Positions 16,601-17,979 of a DNA stretch of 17,979 bases are shown piece after piece. Under the pieces are notes generated by a model that was given only the letters and a program-made list of their open reading frames with translations, searched no databases and had not been told where the DNA came from. The number at the start of each line of letters is the position of its first letter. The stretch's first letter is position 1. This DNA comes from Sulfidibacterium sp964588415 (GTDB lineage: Bacteria; Bacteroidota; Bacteroidia; Bacteroidales; F082), in contig CAZPPK010000050.1 in NCBI GenBank assembly GCA_964588415.1, positions 1 through 17,979 of the forward strand, given 5' to 3'. Both the position numbers and the translations under genes were made by a program.

Positions 16601-16745
16601 TAGCATTGTAAACGATCGCTCTGGCAGCTTGCGACCCAAAGTCATTTTCTATGAAAGTAGCAGCACCAATGGAAACAGCAAAGAGGAGTATCAGTACTCC
16701 CATGCTGGTCATGGAGAATAATATATTTGAGATTCTTTTCATCAT
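13620..16745 (-). CDS. ccsBA: Fused cytochrome c biogenesis protein CcsB-CcsA (System II haem lyase)
   Basis: A 1041-aa inner-membrane protein that carries haem outward and attaches it to apocytochromes c (System II). The N-terminal part (1 to about 460) is ResB/CcsB-like, with membrane helices near 10-30, 50-70 and 80-98, the conserved membrane His in MFVFHVAFLIILLG, a long periplasmic beta-rich region, and NHVLDYKGFRFFQSSYD before the last helix. A linker of about 200 residues (roughly 490-690), probably periplasmic and starting after a further helix, follows. The C-terminal CcsA part has several helices, SGHAPWTNGYES with the first external His, the haem-binding WWD motif WANESWGRYWGWDPKE (about 922-937), FISHMRL, and GLHSYAAGE with the second external His. 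The fusion, in B-A order, is usual in Bacteroidota and Campylobacterota. The gene starts 21 nt after the smr stop. Confidence 0.95.
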   Translation of the reverse strand: MMKRISNILFSMTSMGVLILLFAVSIGAATFIENDFGSQAARAIVYNATWFDILLGLLAINMIANIFRYRMYKKKKITMFVFHVAFLIILLGAAITRFISYEGILHLRNGQTSNIILSDRAYVQVKATKGNTVVSHDKQVLLSNLTPTSYEDQLSVDGQSLKLQTVKFIRHAQKIVTENNNGVPIVMFVASEGNGKQNLYLKEGGSKKIGNYLVKFGGIFEPNAVNITSKDDSLFITPPGTMSVMHMDGSASEEFIPKSTHPFVMRKLFTLGKLNMVLTGYYPTGAVKFIPGGKKSEAMDVVLVKVKSGNETKKVYLSGGSGFEGEPQKINVNGIGVTLSYGAKMIKLPFSVKLNKFELTRYPGSMSPSSYASQITVIDPAQNKTFSYHIYMNHVLDYKGFRFFQSSYDRDDKGSVLSVNHDYWGTIFTYIGYILLALGMLLSLINSKSYFAQLGRYLKKFDDNSKGAAGLILIFLLLGATTSLSAQSNHIAFNQIPVVNKQQAEKFGRLVVQSNDGRIKPVYSLASQILRKITWKTSFHGLTPDQVFLGMMSSPHLWQEVPMIKISDKKLRKIVGIKGEYASFLDFIDTKTKSYKLQSYVEKAYEAKPIHRGMFDKEVMKVDERLNVSYMVYTGQFLKMIPDPHNPNHPWYSPASKVTSLSGKDSALVVSIIPEYLHTLTTENLKMANELVDGFHIYQEKFGASIMPSQSKLNAELLYTKLMIFLRLAIFYSMIGFIMLILVFADILKSSSVIRKIMKGILILIIAGFAFQTFGLILRWYISGHAPWTNGYESMIYIAWVTMLAGLIFSKRSLLTVAATTILASIILFVAHLSWMDPEITNLVPVLKSYWLMIHVSVITASYGFIALGALLGFLNLILIILKTPRNYERLTEKISQITAINKRTLIVGLYLLTLGTFLGGVWANESWGRYWGWDPKETWALVSILVYSFISHMRLIPGLKSRFTFNAASVLGFFSILMTYFGVNYYLSGLHSYAAGEPIPVPTFVYYMVATIFIVVIGAYFNEKRINKVAEAETKSVQKP

Positions 16746-16766
16746 TACGTTGTATTAAGCTTTAAA

Positions 16767-17831
16767 TCATTCGCTTCCGATAATTACATCCAGTGCACCT
16801 ACACCGAATTTACTGATGGAAGCCCTTTTGTTTTCAAGGTTCTCATAATTCTTCAGGGCATCAATCAGGGTGTTTTTTAAAATGCCATTTCCAACACCGT
16901 GAATAAAAGTTACTTTGTTATAGTCGTTTTTGATCGCACTATTCAGCGCTTTCCTGAAATGTTCCATTTGAATGTCAAACATGTCTCGGCTGGAAAGCCC
17001 TGCGATGTTATTGACAATTTCAGCTATATGCAGATCTACCACGGCTTCGCCGTATTGTGTTTTGTATTTTTCTATAAAAGGAGCCTCTACCTTTGTTTTT
17101 AATTGAACTTTCTGCGCATGGCTGCCTATTTTTAGGTCTGTTTCTTTACTTCCGGCAGCCTGAAAAATAGATTTTAGCGCAACAACGGAAATTAAAGCTT
17201 TGCCATTTACCAATGTATTGCTGGTGTAACTTCCTTCTTTAAAAAAGCGGTTGATCCTGATGTTAAGATCAGTATGGATCGGGAGATAAAGTCTTTCCAC
17301 ATTTTCTTCGTGGATCAGGATTTGAAGAGCTCCTTTTGTCCAGTCTTCCAGATCATCGCGAGAAATGGTTCCTAAAATAATTTTCGAATTGCCTGGAACC
17401 GAGCCATAATCAATGCCTTTCAAAATGCCACCAGTTTCCAGAAAGAGATTGTAAAGAATCTCGAAAGATGTGTGATTTACCAAAACCACATCCAAATCAC
17501 CGGTGAGGAACCATTGCTGGTCGTGTGGTTCATAAACGAGATAGATACCTTCTTCTTCCTTAACTTTTCCCCAGGGATTGATTAAGCTGGTGGTACTCTC
17601 AGGAATAACTTCTGGTTGTGGTACCTTTCCCGGTTTCTCTTTTATTCCGGCAACCGGTTCTTCCGTAACTGCCTGTTCCCGGTAATCCAGAATTAATTCA
17701 CTCGAAAGCACCGGAATTTCAAACCCGTCTTTAGTTTCAATTTTTATCATTCTGTTATCCAGAATGGCAGTTACCGTCCCGCCACCCATCTCGTCAAGGA
17801 ACCTGACTTTATCTCCGATTTTGAATTGCAT
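16767..17831 (-). CDS. DUF2027 and Smr-domain protein
   Basis: A 354-aa protein with an N-terminal region like DUF2027 (a small KGDKVRFL-type beta module at 2-48, then a mixed domain at about 85-230) and a C-terminal Smr domain (about 262-354). The Smr hallmarks are VVDLHI (D266, H268) and FIHGVGNGIL (309-318). Smr domains, as in MutS2 C-termini, bind branched DNA or RNA and can have nicking or ribonuclease activity; the task of this DUF2027 combination is not established, though the architecture is, from general knowledge, common in Bacteroidota. A low-complexity Glu/Pro/Val linker (52-80) separates the parts. It is the first gene of the smr-ccsBA-rfbC cluster, with a good -7 box 20 nt upstream. 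A link to cytochrome assembly is not evident. Confidence 0.88.
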   Translation of the reverse strand: MQFKIGDKVRFLDEMGGGTVTAILDNRMIKIETKDGFEIPVLSSELILDYREQAVTEEPVAGIKEKPGKVPQPEVIPESTTSLINPWGKVKEEEGIYLVYEPHDQQWFLTGDLDVVLVNHTSFEILYNLFLETGGILKGIDYGSVPGNSKIILGTISRDDLEDWTKGALQILIHEENVERLYLPIHTDLNIRINRFFKEGSYTSNTLVNGKALISVVALKSIFQAAGSKETDLKIGSHAQKVQLKTKVEAPFIEKYKTQYGEAVVDLHIAEIVNNIAGLSSRDMFDIQMEHFRKALNSAIKNDYNKVTFIHGVGNGILKNTLIDALKNYENLENKRASISKFGVGALDVIIGSE

Positions 17832-17850
17832 TCAGTTTTTAGTTTAGCTG

Positions 17851-17858
17851 CAAAAGTA
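17851..17858 (-). promoter_or_regulatory. Putative -7 box of the smr-ccsBA-rfbC cluster
   Basis: On the minus strand it reads TACTTTTG followed by CA, a typical Bacteroidota -7 box, 19 nt before the smr ATG. The position 19 nt upstream has TTA rather than TTG, so the -33 match is weak. The tight gaps (21 and 33 nt) downstream suggest this promoter drives all three genes. Confidence 0.5.
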
Positions 17859-17933
17859 GGAATTATCCATGAATATTTAATGGCCAATAAAGAGCTATTA
17901 AGAAAGATTTTAAATAAAATTATGAAAATGAAC

Positions 17934-17959
17934 TACCCCCGCCGCAGAGTAGCGGGGTA
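17934..17959. other. GC-rich hairpin at the window edge
   Basis: TACCCC-C-GC (17934-17942, one bulged C) pairs with GCGGGGTA (17952-17959) around a 9-nt loop, in otherwise AT-rich intergenic DNA upstream of smr. It is weakly followed by T-rich sequence on the minus strand, so it may terminate a gene beyond the window, or be a copy of a short palindromic repeat. The window ends before this can be decided. Confidence 0.45.
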
Positions 17960-17979
17960 TCAAAAGGAGATTATTAATC

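Overview
The window looks like a chromosomal stretch from a member of the Bacteroidota. The evidence is a secreted protein ending in a type IX secretion (T9SS) sorting domain, a fused CcsB-CcsA cytochrome c maturation protein, a DUF2027-Smr protein, several TAnnTTTG-type -7 boxes close to start codons, and little sign of Shine-Dalgarno sequences. The genus cannot be named from this window. No rRNA, tRNA or CRISPR array was seen.

Left block (1-2837): a visibly AT-rich module, all on the minus strand. A membrane-anchored LytTR regulator lies upstream of an overlapping pair encoding a family 2 glycosyltransferase and a nitronate-monooxygenase-like flavoenzyme. The gap between regulator and pair holds four short direct repeats about two helical turns apart, directly behind a -7 box. 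This is a good candidate for the regulator's own operator and is the most interesting signal in the window.

IS block (2830-4207): a complete but disabled IS66-family element (2838-4199). It has perfect 17-bp terminal inverted repeats and a perfect 8-bp target duplication. Its transposase has lost an internal segment containing the first catalytic Asp, and a 1-nt insertion shifts the C-terminus. It sits 57 bp upstream of the LytTR gene.

Middle block (4208-9839): about 490 bp without a gene, then a secreted two-HKD phospholipase D-superfamily protein with an OB-like domain and a T9SS tail, followed by a hairpin terminator. Next come a decayed small membrane-protein gene and a membrane-anchored alpha/beta hydrolase on the minus strand. 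On the plus strand is a 4-nt-overlapping pair, dgkA and a BadF/N-acetylglucosamine-kinase-type ATPase.

Right block (9843-17979): minus-strand housekeeping genes. uvrA (excision repair) converges with the kinase gene only 3 nt away. Upstream of uvrA is a 152-bp hairpin, MITE-like repeat. A tight cluster follows in transcription order smr/DUF2027, ccsBA, rfbC, with gaps of 21 and 33 nt, so it is probably one operon serving a DNA/RNA-associated Smr protein, cytochrome c assembly and dTDP-rhamnose synthesis. A GC-rich hairpin lies at the right edge.

Most of the window is ordinary core genome. Points that merit follow-up are the LytTR/phased-repeat/GT-flavoenzyme module, the T9SS PLD protein, the disabled but structurally perfect IS66 copy, and the hairpin repeat before uvrA. 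All family assignments rest on reading motifs by eye; no database search was run.
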